DNA of 64,000 bases from Azospirillum oryzae (lineage in GTDB: Bacteria; Pseudomonadota; Alphaproteobacteria; Azospirillales; Azospirillaceae). This document shows, piece by piece, positions 54,785 through 64,000 of this stretch. Each line of letters opens with the position of its first letter. Within the stretch, counting starts at the first letter, position 1. The position numbers were made by a program, and so were the translations under genes. The notes under the pieces were generated by a model. The model saw only the letters and a program-made list of their open reading frames with translations. It did not search any database and had not been told where the DNA came from. The stretch is taken from contig NZ_FXAK01000002.1 of the NCBI RefSeq assembly GCF_900177515.1, positions 724,001-788,000 on the forward strand. The letters are read 5' to 3'.

Positions 54785-56082
54785 CCGATCATTTTCGACG
54801 GCAGCCAGGTGACCAGCCCGGGGAACACCCACAGCAGGACCACCATCACCACCATCAGCAGGAAGAAGGGCAGGCTGGCCTTGCCGATGGTGAAGATGTC
54901 CTTGCCGGTCATCGACTGCAGCACGAACAGGTTGAAGCCCACCGGCGGGGTGATCTGCGCCATCTCCACCACGATGATGATGTAGATGCCGAACCACAGA
55001 AGGTCGATCCCCGCCTGCTGCACCATCGGTAGGATGACTGAGGTCGTCAGCACCACCATGGAAATGCCGTCGAGGAAGCAGCCCATCACGATGAAGAAGA
55101 GGGTCAGCGCCACAAGCAGCGCCGCCGGCGACAGCTGCATGGTGGTGATCCATTCCGCCAGCAGGCGCGGGATGCCGGTATAGCCCATCGCCACCGTCAG
55201 GAACGCCGCACCCGCCAGGATGAAACCGATCATGCAGGAGGTGTGGGCGGCGCCGAACAGGCTGTCGCGGAAGGTCGTCCAGTTCAGCGTGCCGGTCACC
55301 AGCGCCAGCACCAGGGAGCCCAGCACGCCGATGCCGGCCGCCTCCGTCGGGGTGGCGATGCCGACATAGATGGAGCCCAGAACCGCCGCGATCAGCAGCA
55401 TGACCGGGATCAGTGCGCCGGTGTCGCGGATCTTCTCGGCAAAGCCCTGTGCGGCCTCCGGCGGCGGCACCCGGCCGGGATTCAGCAGCGACCAGCCGCC
55501 GACATAGGCCATGAACAGGCCGGTCAGCACGATGCCGGGAATGACGCCGGCGATGAACAGCCGGGCGATCGACACGTCGGCGGCGACGCCATAGACGATC
55601 ATGATGATCGACGGCGGGATCAGCAGCCCCAGCGTGCCGGCCCCGGCCAGCGAGCCCAGCGTCATCATCGGGTCGTAGCCGCGCCGGTTCAGCTCCGGAA
55701 TCGTCATGCGGCCGATGGTGGCGGCGGTGGCGGCCGAGGAGCCGGACACCGCGGCGAAGATCGAGCAGCCGATGATGTTCACATGCATCAGCCGGCCGGG
55801 CAGCCAGCCGGTCCAGGGCGCCAGCCCCTTGAACATGTCGGACGAGATGCGGGTGCGGAACAGGATCTCGCCCATCCAGATGAACAGCGGCAATGCCGTC
55901 AGCGTCCAGGAGGTGCTTGCGCCCCAGACATTGGTCGCCATCACCATGCCCACCGGCCGCGCGGTGAACAGCGCCATGGCGACGAAGCCGACGCCGGCCA
56001 GCGCCAGCGCCACCCAAACGCCGGCCCCCAGCATCAGGAACATCGTCACCACGACGACGATGGATGCGGTCGTCTCGTCCAT
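54781..56082 (-). CDS. dctM: TRAP transporter large permease (DctM)
   Basis: 433 residues with about 12 membrane helices and typical DctM segments (GCSIFAAVSGSSAATAATIG, LIPPSIIMIVYGVAADVSIA, TPPVGFNLFVLQSMTGKDI). It carries the solute by Na+ symport with DctQ and the periplasmic DctP. Three bp follow dctQ, and its stop overlaps pxpB. The specificity is set by DctP; genomic context suggests 5-oxoproline or a similar carboxylate. Confidence 0.95.
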   Translation of the reverse strand: MDETTASIVVVVTMFLMLGAGVWVALALAGVGFVAMALFTARPVGMVMATNVWGASTSWTLTALPLFIWMGEILFRTRISSDMFKGLAPWTGWLPGRLMHVNIIGCSIFAAVSGSSAATAATIGRMTIPELNRRGYDPMMTLGSLAGAGTLGLLIPPSIIMIVYGVAADVSIARLFIAGVIPGIVLTGLFMAYVGGWSLLNPGRVPPPEAAQGFAEKIRDTGALIPVMLLIAAVLGSIYVGIATPTEAAGIGVLGSLVLALVTGTLNWTTFRDSLFGAAHTSCMIGFILAGAAFLTVAMGYTGIPRLLAEWITTMQLSPAALLVALTLFFIVMGCFLDGISMVVLTTSVILPMVQQAGIDLLWFGIYIIIVVEMAQITPPVGFNLFVLQSMTGKDIFTIGKASLPFFLLMVVMVVLLWVFPGLVTWLPSKMIG

Positions 56083-56085
56083 CGC

Positions 56086-56595
56086 TCAGCCCTCGCTCTG
56101 CATGCCGGCATGCTGGTAGGAGGCGTCGCGCCCCTGCAGCACGGCCAGCAGATCGTCGATCAATGCTACGACCAGCACCACCAGGCCCGCCGCCATCAGC
56201 GCCTGCGGGATCCACAGCGGGATCGGCAGGACGCCCTGGCTGAGGTCGCCGAAATCATAGGAATCATAGGTCATGCGCACCCAGTACCAGGCGAAATAGG
56301 TGCTGAGCGCGGTGGCGAAGCCCAGGCACAGCAGTTCCAGCGCCCGGCGCGGGCCGCCGCGGAGCCGGTCCACCAGCACGCCGACGCGGATATGGGCGCC
56401 GCGGCGCAGCGCAGGTCCCAGCATCAGGAAGAAGGACGCGGCCATGCAGTAGCCCGCCAGTTCGTCGGCGCCCGGCACCATGCGGTCGAACAGGCGGCTC
56501 GCCACCTGGGTGACGATCAGGACGGCGATGGCGGCGAGCGAAACCGCGCCCAGAATCTCGGCGGTTCGGTAAAGGATGGACAGTGCGGTGCGCAT
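56086..56595 (-). CDS. dctQ: TRAP transporter small permease (DctQ)
   Basis: 169 residues with four membrane helices: AEILGAVSLAAIAVLIVTQV first, DELAGYCMAASFFLMLGPAL and the following RRGAHIRVGVLVDRL loop that is typical for DctQ, then two more helices. It forms the membrane complex with DctM, encoded 3 bp downstream. It is separated from dctP by 138 bp of GC-rich sequence that may form an attenuating structure reducing permease expression relative to the binding protein. Confidence 0.92.
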   Translation of the reverse strand: MRTALSILYRTAEILGAVSLAAIAVLIVTQVASRLFDRMVPGADELAGYCMAASFFLMLGPALRRGAHIRVGVLVDRLRGGPRRALELLCLGFATALSTYFAWYWVRMTYDSYDFGDLSQGVLPIPLWIPQALMAAGLVVLVVALIDDLLAVLQGRDASYQHAGMQSEG

Positions 56596-56733
56596 GGCGC
56601 AACCACCTCCTGCGGTCGGTCTTGGCGGACGGGGGGCGGATGGGGGGCGGAACGGGCGTCGGAAAGCGGGATGCCCGGCCGGCCGCCCTTGCTGCTGGCT
56701 GCCGGCCGGGTCCCCTATGCTTTGCCTGCGGCC

Positions 56734-57747
56734 TTACTTGCGATAGGCGGCGACGATGGCCTCGCCGTCGGCGCCGGCGGCCTTGATCCATTCCTCGGTC
56801 ATCGTCTTGCCGATGGCGGACAGGCCTTCCTTCAGCTTCTCGGATGGCGGCAGCACCTTCATGCCGTTGTCCGACATGGTCTTGTTCAGCTCGGCCGTCT
56901 TCTTCTCCCAATCGGCCCAACCCTTGGCCTCGGCCTTGGCCGCGGCGTCCTGGATCGCCTTCTGGGTGTTGGCGTCCAGACCCTTCCACACCTCGGAATT
57001 GATGAACACCATGTTGCGCGGCAGCCAGGCCTGGACGTCGTAATAGACCTTCACGAAGTCCCAGGCCTTGGTGTCGACGCCGGTGGCGGCGGAGGTGATC
57101 ATGGCGGTGACGATGCCGGTGCCGAAGGCCTGCGCGACCTCCGCCGCCTCGATCTTCACCGGGATGGCGCCGGACAGCTCGGCGATGCGGGTGGTCGCCG
57201 GGTTGTAGGCGCGGAACTTCTGGCCCTTCAGCCCCTCGACCGACTGGATCTCGTCCTTCACATACAGGCCCTGCGGCGGCCACGGAATCGAATAGAGCAG
57301 TTTCAGGCGCTGGCGCTCCAGCTTCTTCTCAAGGAAGGTCTTGGAGACGTCGTACAGCTTGTGCGCGGCCTTGAAGTCGGTGGCGAGGAAGGGCACGGAA
57401 TCGAGACCGTAGAGCGGATCCTCGTTCGCCCAGGAGCTGATCAGCACCTCGCCCAGCTGGGCCTGACCGGACTGGACCGCGCGCTTGATCTCCGGATGGC
57501 GGATCAGCGAGCCGTTGGTGTGGACGGTGATGTTGACCTTGCCGTTGGTGGCCGCCTTCACGTCGTCGGCGAACTGCTTCACCACGACGGTGTGCAGGTT
57601 CGTGTCCGGATAGGGGGTCGGCATGTCCCAGGTCTCGGCCGCGGCGGCCAGCGGCCCGGCGGCGACGACGCCCAGACCCAGCAGGCCGGCGACCACCGGA
57701 CCGGCGATCCGGCGGGTGAGACGGGATTGCAGCGTGTCAGCGGTCAT
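56734..57747 (-). CDS. dctP: TRAP transporter substrate-binding protein (DctP)
   Basis: 337 residues. A signal peptide (RIAGPVVAGLLGLGVVAAGP then ...AAAETW) leads into a DctP fold. The conserved Arg that binds the substrate carboxylate is probably in GQKFRAYNPAT, followed by the usual AQAFGTGIVTAMITS. The ATG at 57747 follows GGGAGC with long spacing; an upstream in-frame start adds 50 unlikely residues. First gene of dctP-dctQ-dctM-pxpB-pxpC. Confidence 0.94.
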   Translation of the reverse strand: MTADTLQSRLTRRIAGPVVAGLLGLGVVAAGPLAAAAETWDMPTPYPDTNLHTVVVKQFADDVKAATNGKVNITVHTNGSLIRHPEIKRAVQSGQAQLGEVLISSWANEDPLYGLDSVPFLATDFKAAHKLYDVSKTFLEKKLERQRLKLLYSIPWPPQGLYVKDEIQSVEGLKGQKFRAYNPATTRIAELSGAIPVKIEAAEVAQAFGTGIVTAMITSAATGVDTKAWDFVKVYYDVQAWLPRNMVFINSEVWKGLDANTQKAIQDAAAKAEAKGWADWEKKTAELNKTMSDNGMKVLPPSEKLKEGLSAIGKTMTEEWIKAAGADGEAIVAAYRK

Positions 57748-57999
57748 GATGTTCGGAAGCTCCCTGATTGTTGGCCGAAACGGCAGCCGCCGGCCTTCCG
57801 GCCGGTCGGGCGGGAGCGGAAAGCGCAATTCCGGAACGGTCATGTCCCGGAACGGTGGCCCCCCGATCCCGCCCTTATACGGAACCCAAAGGTTCACCGT
57901 TCCGCGCCGTCCGTCAAACGTCCTGTGAGGGAGGCGGAAAAATTCAGCTCTGTCCGCAGCTTATCGGCGAGAAAGCCCTTGCCGGTCAGTTGATGCCGG

Positions 58000-59022
58000 T
58001 CAGTAGATCAGCTCGTTCTCGCCGCTGCCTTCGGCCAGGACCAGCTCGCCGCGGGCGGCAAGGTCCTTCGCCAGCTGCACCATGTACATCTGCGCCTCGT
58101 CCACGTCGCGCACGCGCACCGGACCCATCGCCGCCATGTCCTCGCGCAGGATCTTCGCCGCACGCTCGGACATGTTGGAGAAGAACAGGTCCTTCAGCGA
58201 CTCCGACGCGCCCTTCAGCGCGGTGCCCAGCTTCTGCTTGTCCACCGTGCGCAGCATGGTCTGGACGCCGGTGGGGTCGAGCTTCGACAGGTCTTCGAAG
58301 GTGAACATCAGCGACTTGATGCGCTCGGCGCTGTCGCGGTTGCGTTCCTCCAGCGCTGCCATGAAGCGGTGCTCGGTGGTGCGGTCCAGCCCGTTGAAGA
58401 TCTCCGCCAGCATCTCGTGGCTGTCGCGCCGGCTGGTGCGGGCGAGGTTGGTCATGAACTCGGTGCGCAGCGTGCGCTCCACGTCATCCAGAACCTCCTT
58501 CTGCACCGCCTCCATGCGCAGCATGCGCATGATGACTTCCATCGCGAAGCTTTCCGGCAACTGCGCCAGCACGCGGCCGGCATGGTCGGAGCGGATCTTC
58601 GACAGGACGACTGCGACGGTCTGCGGATATTCGTTCTTCAGGTAGTTGGACAGCACCGATTCGTTCACGTTGGTCAGCTTGTCCCACATGGTGCGGCCGG
58701 CCGGACCACGGATGTCCTCCATGATCTGGTCGACCTTGTCCTTCGGCAGGGTCTTCAGCAGCAGCCGCTCGGTCGAATCGAAGGAGCCGACGACGGTGCC
58801 GCTCGACGACATCTGCTCGGCGAATTCGACGAACAGGCGCTCGATCAGGTTGGCCGACACCGTGCCCAGGTTCGCCATCACCTGGGACAGCTCCTTGATC
58901 TCCTCGTCGTCCATCAGCGAGAACAGCTTGGACGAATGCTCCTCGCCCAGCGCCAGCATCATGATGGCGGCCTTTTCCGGGCCGGTGAGGGTCCGGTAGT
59001 CCTCACGAACCTTCTGAGCCAT
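58000..59022 (-). CDS. fliG: Flagellar motor switch protein FliG
   Basis: 340 residues, normal FliG length. The N-terminal domain ([20 protein letters not shown]) contacts FliF, the middle domain has the EHPQ-like region ([15 protein letters not shown]), and the C-terminal torque-generating domain has charged helix residues ([36 protein letters not shown]). It forms the C-ring rotor with FliM and FliN. Not next to other flagellar genes here, so this may be a separately located or additional fliG copy. AAGGG precedes the start. Confidence 0.97.
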   Translation of the reverse strand: MAQKVREDYRTLTGPEKAAIMMLALGEEHSSKLFSLMDDEEIKELSQVMANLGTVSANLIERLFVEFAEQMSSSGTVVGSFDSTERLLLKTLPKDKVDQIMEDIRGPAGRTMWDKLTNVNESVLSNYLKNEYPQTVAVVLSKIRSDHAGRVLAQLPESFAMEVIMRMLRMEAVQKEVLDDVERTLRTEFMTNLARTSRRDSHEMLAEIFNGLDRTTEHRFMAALEERNRDSAERIKSLMFTFEDLSKLDPTGVQTMLRTVDKQKLGTALKGASESLKDLFFSNMSERAAKILREDMAAMGPVRVRDVDEAQMYMVQLAKDLAARGELVLAEGSGENELIY

Positions 59023-59193
59023 TGCTACCCTTCATGATGCGCGGTTCCGATGATGCGCGATCATTGCGGCAAACATCGTTAACAAACGATAAGGAACACG
59101 CTAGGGACGTTGCGAAAGGGCAGGTCCGGAACCGAATCCGGGCGGGGCGGTTGGAGGGTGCAGCCCCAACCTCCCGCGCGAAAGGTGGCGTCC

Positions 59194-59895
59194 ATGCCTG
59201 CCCGTGCCGCCCTTCTGCTGCCCTGTCTCGGGGCCGTCCTGTCGGCAATGCTGCCGGGCTCCGCCCTGGCGGAACGGGCGGTGACGACGGAGGGATCCGA
59301 CTGCCGGGTGTGGGACCAGTATCCCGACCGGCGCAAGACGATCCGCTGGTCCGGGGCATGCCCCGGCGGCTGGGGGAATGGTCCCGGCGTGCTGAGCTGG
59401 TCCTACGACGGCCGCTATGACGGGCAGGTGGAGGGCACGCTGGTCGACGGTCGGCTGGAAGGGCGGGCGCGCGTGACCTGGCGCGACGGACGCCGCCTAG
59501 ACGGAAACTTCCGCGACGGGCTGGTCTCCGGGCAGGCGACCCATGTCTGGCCCGACGGGCGCGTTTATGAGGGGGAGTGGAAGGACGACCGCCGCACCGG
59601 CTTCGGCACGCTCACCTTTCCCAGTGGAAACAAGTATGTCGGCCGCTTCCACCGCAACCGACCGACCGGGCCGGGCGAGTTCGTGACGGCCGATGGAGGG
59701 CGCTACCGGGCACGGATCGATGCCGGCGGCAAAGTCAGTGCCGACGCCCCGCTGGACCGCCGGCCGCAATCGGCCGAGGCCCCGTCTGCCGCGGAGCCCG
59801 ACCCCGCTTCGCCGCCGTCCCGAGCGGGCCGGCCGCAGAAGCTGGAAGAGTGGCTGAACCAGCCGGATCAGGTCCTTCGAGAGCGGTCGCGGTAA
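59194..59895 (+). CDS. Secreted MORN-repeat protein
   Basis: 233 residues with a signal peptide (MPARAALLLPCLGAVLSAML, cleavage after SALA) and at least four MORN repeats: YDGQVEGTLVDGRLEGRARV, LDGNFRDGLVSGQATHVWPDG, YEGEWKDDRRTGFGTLTFPSG and YVGRFHRNRPTGPGEF. A Pro/Ser/Ala-rich linker and a short C-terminal helix follow. Probably periplasmic or envelope associated; MORN sheets mediate protein or lipid contacts. AAAGGTGG precedes the ATG. Divergent from fliG, with no evidence of a functional link. Confidence 0.85.
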   Translation: MPARAALLLPCLGAVLSAMLPGSALAERAVTTEGSDCRVWDQYPDRRKTIRWSGACPGGWGNGPGVLSWSYDGRYDGQVEGTLVDGRLEGRARVTWRDGRRLDGNFRDGLVSGQATHVWPDGRVYEGEWKDDRRTGFGTLTFPSGNKYVGRFHRNRPTGPGEFVTADGGRYRARIDAGGKVSADAPLDRRPQSAEAPSAAEPDPASPPSRAGRPQKLEEWLNQPDQVLRERSR

Positions 59896-60034
59896 GGGGC
59901 AATCTCCCTCTTCCCCCCCGGACTCCGGCCCACCGCATACGCCACTATGTGAAAATGGATTTACAGGAATATGCCGATCCTGTAACTCTATCGACATAGA
60001 AGGCGGCGCTGACGCTGCGAAGGGGGAGCGGGGG

Positions 60035-60928
60035 ATGGAGCCACCCATTCAGACGGGATCGCTGCTGATCCGCATGCAGAATTGCCAGCAGCAGCTTCCG
60101 GCGGCGCTTGCCAAGGTCGGGGCCTGGGCGCTGGCCTATCCCTTCCGCACCGCGACGCTGAAGATCGGCGAACTGGCGGCGGCGGCCGAGGTCTCCGTCG
60201 CGTCGGTCAACCGCTATGCCCGCTTCCTCGGCTATGACGGCTATCCGGAATTCCGCGAGGATCTGCTGCGCGCCTTCGAATCCACCTTCGCGCCGGTGGA
60301 AAAGCTGCGCGTCGCCGTGCAGCGCGACACCTCGAATGCCGAGATCATGCGGGAATCGCTGGCCAGCGACGCCGTCAACATCACCCGCACCATGGATCTG
60401 CTGCAGCCGGAGCAGTGCGAGGCGGCGATCCGCCTGATCCGCGATGCCGGCCGCGTCGTGGCGCTTGGCCTCGGCGACAGCGCCTATCTCGCGCTGTTCC
60501 TGACCGACGTGCTGGAGCCCTATGTCGACAATGTCCACGAAGCCATCGAGTTCGCGGGCACCGAGCGCACCATCCGCCGGCTGATGACGATGAAGCCCGG
60601 CGATCTGGTGATCGCCATCACCTCGCCGCGCTATTCGCGCCGGACCATCGAGCATCTGCAGCTGTGCCGGGAGCGCGGGGCGAAGGCCATTGCGCTGACC
60701 GACGCGCCGGACAGCCCGATCGTTCCGCTGGCCGACGTCACCCTGCTGGCCGGGGCCGACCATGGCGTGCGCCACAGCTCCCCCACCGGGCTGATGGCGC
60801 TGATCGTGGCGCTGGGCACCGCGCTGTCGCGCTCCCGCCCCGACAGCGTCCATCAGGCCGCCGACATGGCCGAACGCATCCTGCCCTACTTGCACGTCGT
60901 GCCGAAAAGCAAGCAGCCGACGGATTGA
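60035..60928 (+). CDS. MurR/RpiR-family transcriptional regulator
   Basis: 297 residues: an N-terminal HTH_6 domain (LKIGELAAAAEVSVASVNRYARFL) and a C-terminal SIS domain for a phosphosugar-like ligand (VVALGLGDSAYLALFLTDVL, MKPGDLVIAITSPRYSRRTI, CRERGAKAIALTD). It is directly upstream of a D-amino-acid transaminase and a peptide ABC transporter on the same strand, so it probably regulates them. In this setting the SIS domain may sense an amino sugar or a peptidoglycan-derived ligand. Confidence 0.93.
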   Translation: MEPPIQTGSLLIRMQNCQQQLPAALAKVGAWALAYPFRTATLKIGELAAAAEVSVASVNRYARFLGYDGYPEFREDLLRAFESTFAPVEKLRVAVQRDTSNAEIMRESLASDAVNITRTMDLLQPEQCEAAIRLIRDAGRVVALGLGDSAYLALFLTDVLEPYVDNVHEAIEFAGTERTIRRLMTMKPGDLVIAITSPRYSRRTIEHLQLCRERGAKAIALTDAPDSPIVPLADVTLLAGADHGVRHSSPTGLMALIVALGTALSRSRPDSVHQAADMAERILPYLHVVPKSKQPTD

Positions 60929-60969
60929 GCCGGGCTTTCCCTTCCACGCGACAAAGAAGCCGAAAAGCG

Positions 60970-61811
60970 ATGACGATCTCCTATTGGAACGGGCGTTACC
61001 TGCCGCTGGACGAGGTCCATGTGTCGCCGCTGGACCGCGGTTTCCTGTTCGCCGACGGCCTCTATGAGGTGACCGCCGCCTACAATGGCCGCCTGTTCGA
61101 GCCGGAGGCGCACGTCGCCCGCCTGCAGCGCGGCATGTCGGAACTGCGCATCGACTGCGCCCTGTCGGCCGGCGATTGGCTGGCGATCATGGAGCGGCTG
61201 GCCACGGAGTCCGGCATCGACGGCGACCTGACCGTCTACCTGCAGGTCACCCGCGGCGCAGCATCCAGCCGCGGCCATGCCTTCCCGGCCGGCGTCACCC
61301 CGTCGGTGTTCGGCATGGCCAGCCCGCTGAAGCGCCCGCCCGCCTCCTGGCGCGACCAGGGCGTCGCCGCCATCACCATCCCCGACATCCGCTGGGGCCG
61401 CTGCGACCTGAAGACGGTGGCGCTGCTCGGCAGCGTGCTGGCGCAGCAGGCGGCGACAGACGCCGGGGTGGTCGATGCGCTGCAACTGCGCGACGGCAAG
61501 GTGACCGAGGGCGCCGCCACCAACATCTTCGTGGTCAAGGACGGCGTCATCGCCACGCCGCTCAAGGACAACCGCATCCTGGAGGGCATCACCCGCATCG
61601 TCGTCCTACGGCTGGCCGCCGAGGCCGGCCTGCGGCTGGAGGAGCGCGACATCCCGGCGGCGGAGCTTGAGTCCGCCGACGAGATCTGGATCGCCAGCAC
61701 CACCAAGGAGATCACCCCCGTCACCAGCCTGAACGGCAAGCCGGTCGGCAGCGGCGCGCCGGGCATGGTTTGGCGCCGCATCTTCGCGCTGTTCGCCGAA
61801 AGGCTCGGGCG

Positions 61812-61815
<4 letters not shown>
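60970..61815 (+). CDS. dat: D-amino-acid transaminase (PLP class IV)
   Basis: 281 residues of fold-type IV aminotransferase. Motifs are [37 protein letters not shown], the PLP-lysine in [17 protein letters not shown] and [13 protein letters not shown]. It interconverts D-alanine/2-oxoglutarate and D-glutamate/pyruvate. It begins 41 bp after the regulator and overlaps the next gene by 4 bp (ATGA). Co-expression with a dipeptide transporter suggests use of D-amino-acid-containing peptides, for example D-Ala-D-Ala. A branched-chain aminotransferase is a less likely alternative. Confidence 0.93.
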
Positions 61816-63725
<1,910 letters not shown>

Positions 63726-63748
63726 ACCAAAAAACAGGGAGTTCTCAC

Positions 63749-64000
63749 GTGAAGCGTTTTGCCCTTCCCCTGCTGGCCGGCCTGCTCGCCGGCACCGCGC
63801 TGGCCGGTCCGGCCTTCGCCGCCAAGGATCTGGTCGTCGGCATCCCCGACAACATCACCACGCTGGACCCGGCCGACATCAACGACACCCTGTCGCAGTC
63901 GGCCAGCCGCACGATGATGCAGGGCCTGTTCGGCTTCGACAAGGACATGAAGCTGGTGCCGCTGCTGGCCGAGAGCTTCGAAGTCAACGACACCGCCACC
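63749..64000 (+). CDS. Peptide ABC transporter substrate-binding protein (partial at edge)
   Basis: The first 84 residues are present: a signal peptide (MKRFALPLLAGLLAGTALAG, ending near AFA) followed by DLVVGIPDNITTLDPADIND and TMMQGLFGFDKDMK, the typical opening of SBP family 5 (DppA/OppA). The GTG at 63749 follows GGGAG, 23 bp after the ATPase gene. It supplies the ligand to the fused ATPase system. Confidence 0.94.
   Translation, partial: MKRFALPLLAGLLAGTALAGPAFAAKDLVVGIPDNITTLDPADINDTLSQSASRTMMQGLFGFDKDMKLVPLLAESFEVNDTAT

Noticed and set aside
54785..56215. N-terminal extension of pxpB through the TRAP permease
   Set aside because: The extension is an out-of-frame reading of dctM. The GTG at 54784 gives the normal PxpB length.
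55243..57993. 916-codon frame antisense to the TRAP genes
   Set aside because: Low-complexity composition and complete overlap with dctM, dctQ and dctP.

Overview
The window is a GC-rich alphaproteobacterial chromosome or chromid segment. Codon usage, the glmU-glmS pair, the TRAP and dipeptide transporters, the c-di-GMP enzymes and fliG all fit an Azospirillum-like member of the Rhodospirillales. That assignment is an inference from gene style; no rRNA or marker phylogeny was available.

1 to 18.4 kb is a metabolic region. After a partial glutathione peroxidase and a divergent HxlR regulator / NmrA-type oxidoreductase pair comes a long plus-strand run: DUF35 Zn-ribbon/OB protein, Cys-less thiolase-fold protein, SDR, LCAD-type acyl-CoA dehydrogenase, SDR, a fused indolepyruvate:ferredoxin oxidoreductase-like enzyme, and EtfB-EtfA, closed by a strong terminator. 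A permease, a fumarylacetoacetase-like hydrolase, an unrecognised protein, an NTF2-like protein, a phytoene-desaturase-like flavoprotein and a quinone-oxidoreductase-like enzyme follow. Together they look like a catabolic pathway using CoA thioesters, in which the oxoacid oxidoreductase could make the acyl-CoA and ETF takes electrons from the dehydrogenase. The same AT-rich motif (GTACAATATT) lies before two of the transcription units.

18.5 to 44.04 kb is a mobile-DNA island. Its left part is a nest of ISL3 and IS21 remnants, with istB split by a large serine-recombinase element. Next come a tyrosine integrase, a 3' fragment of tRNA-Gln(CUG), and a roughly 10 kb integrative mobilizable element bounded by a 20-bp direct repeat. 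This element carries an integrase, a relaxase, a MobC-like protein, a candidate oriT, a TcmP / three-Cys (Gp37/Gp68) gene pair, a resolvase with a res-like site, and an HUH-type protein. A third integrase follows, split by an IS5-family element that is itself split by an IS110 and by a second serine-recombinase element. A second IS110 and an internally deleted IS256 follow. Both IS110 copies have upstream non-coding DNA with covarying hairpins, as expected for bridge (seeker) RNA. The island ends with a tnsA fragment and three perfectly phased 20-bp repeats that stop exactly 25 bp beyond the glmS stop codon, the classic attTn7 position. The island edge is therefore probably the relic of a Tn7-like insertion.

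44.06 to 64 kb is mostly core-like: glmU-glmS, a decayed integrase, an orphan RiPP-like precursor with a double-glycine leader, two GGDEF proteins (the first with a degenerate EAL domain and a C-terminal frameshift), a TRAP transporter coupled to pxpB-pxpC (5-oxoprolinase subunits), fliG, a secreted MORN-repeat protein, and an RpiR regulator / D-amino-acid transaminase / fused dipeptide ABC ATPase / binding-protein cluster that runs off the right edge.
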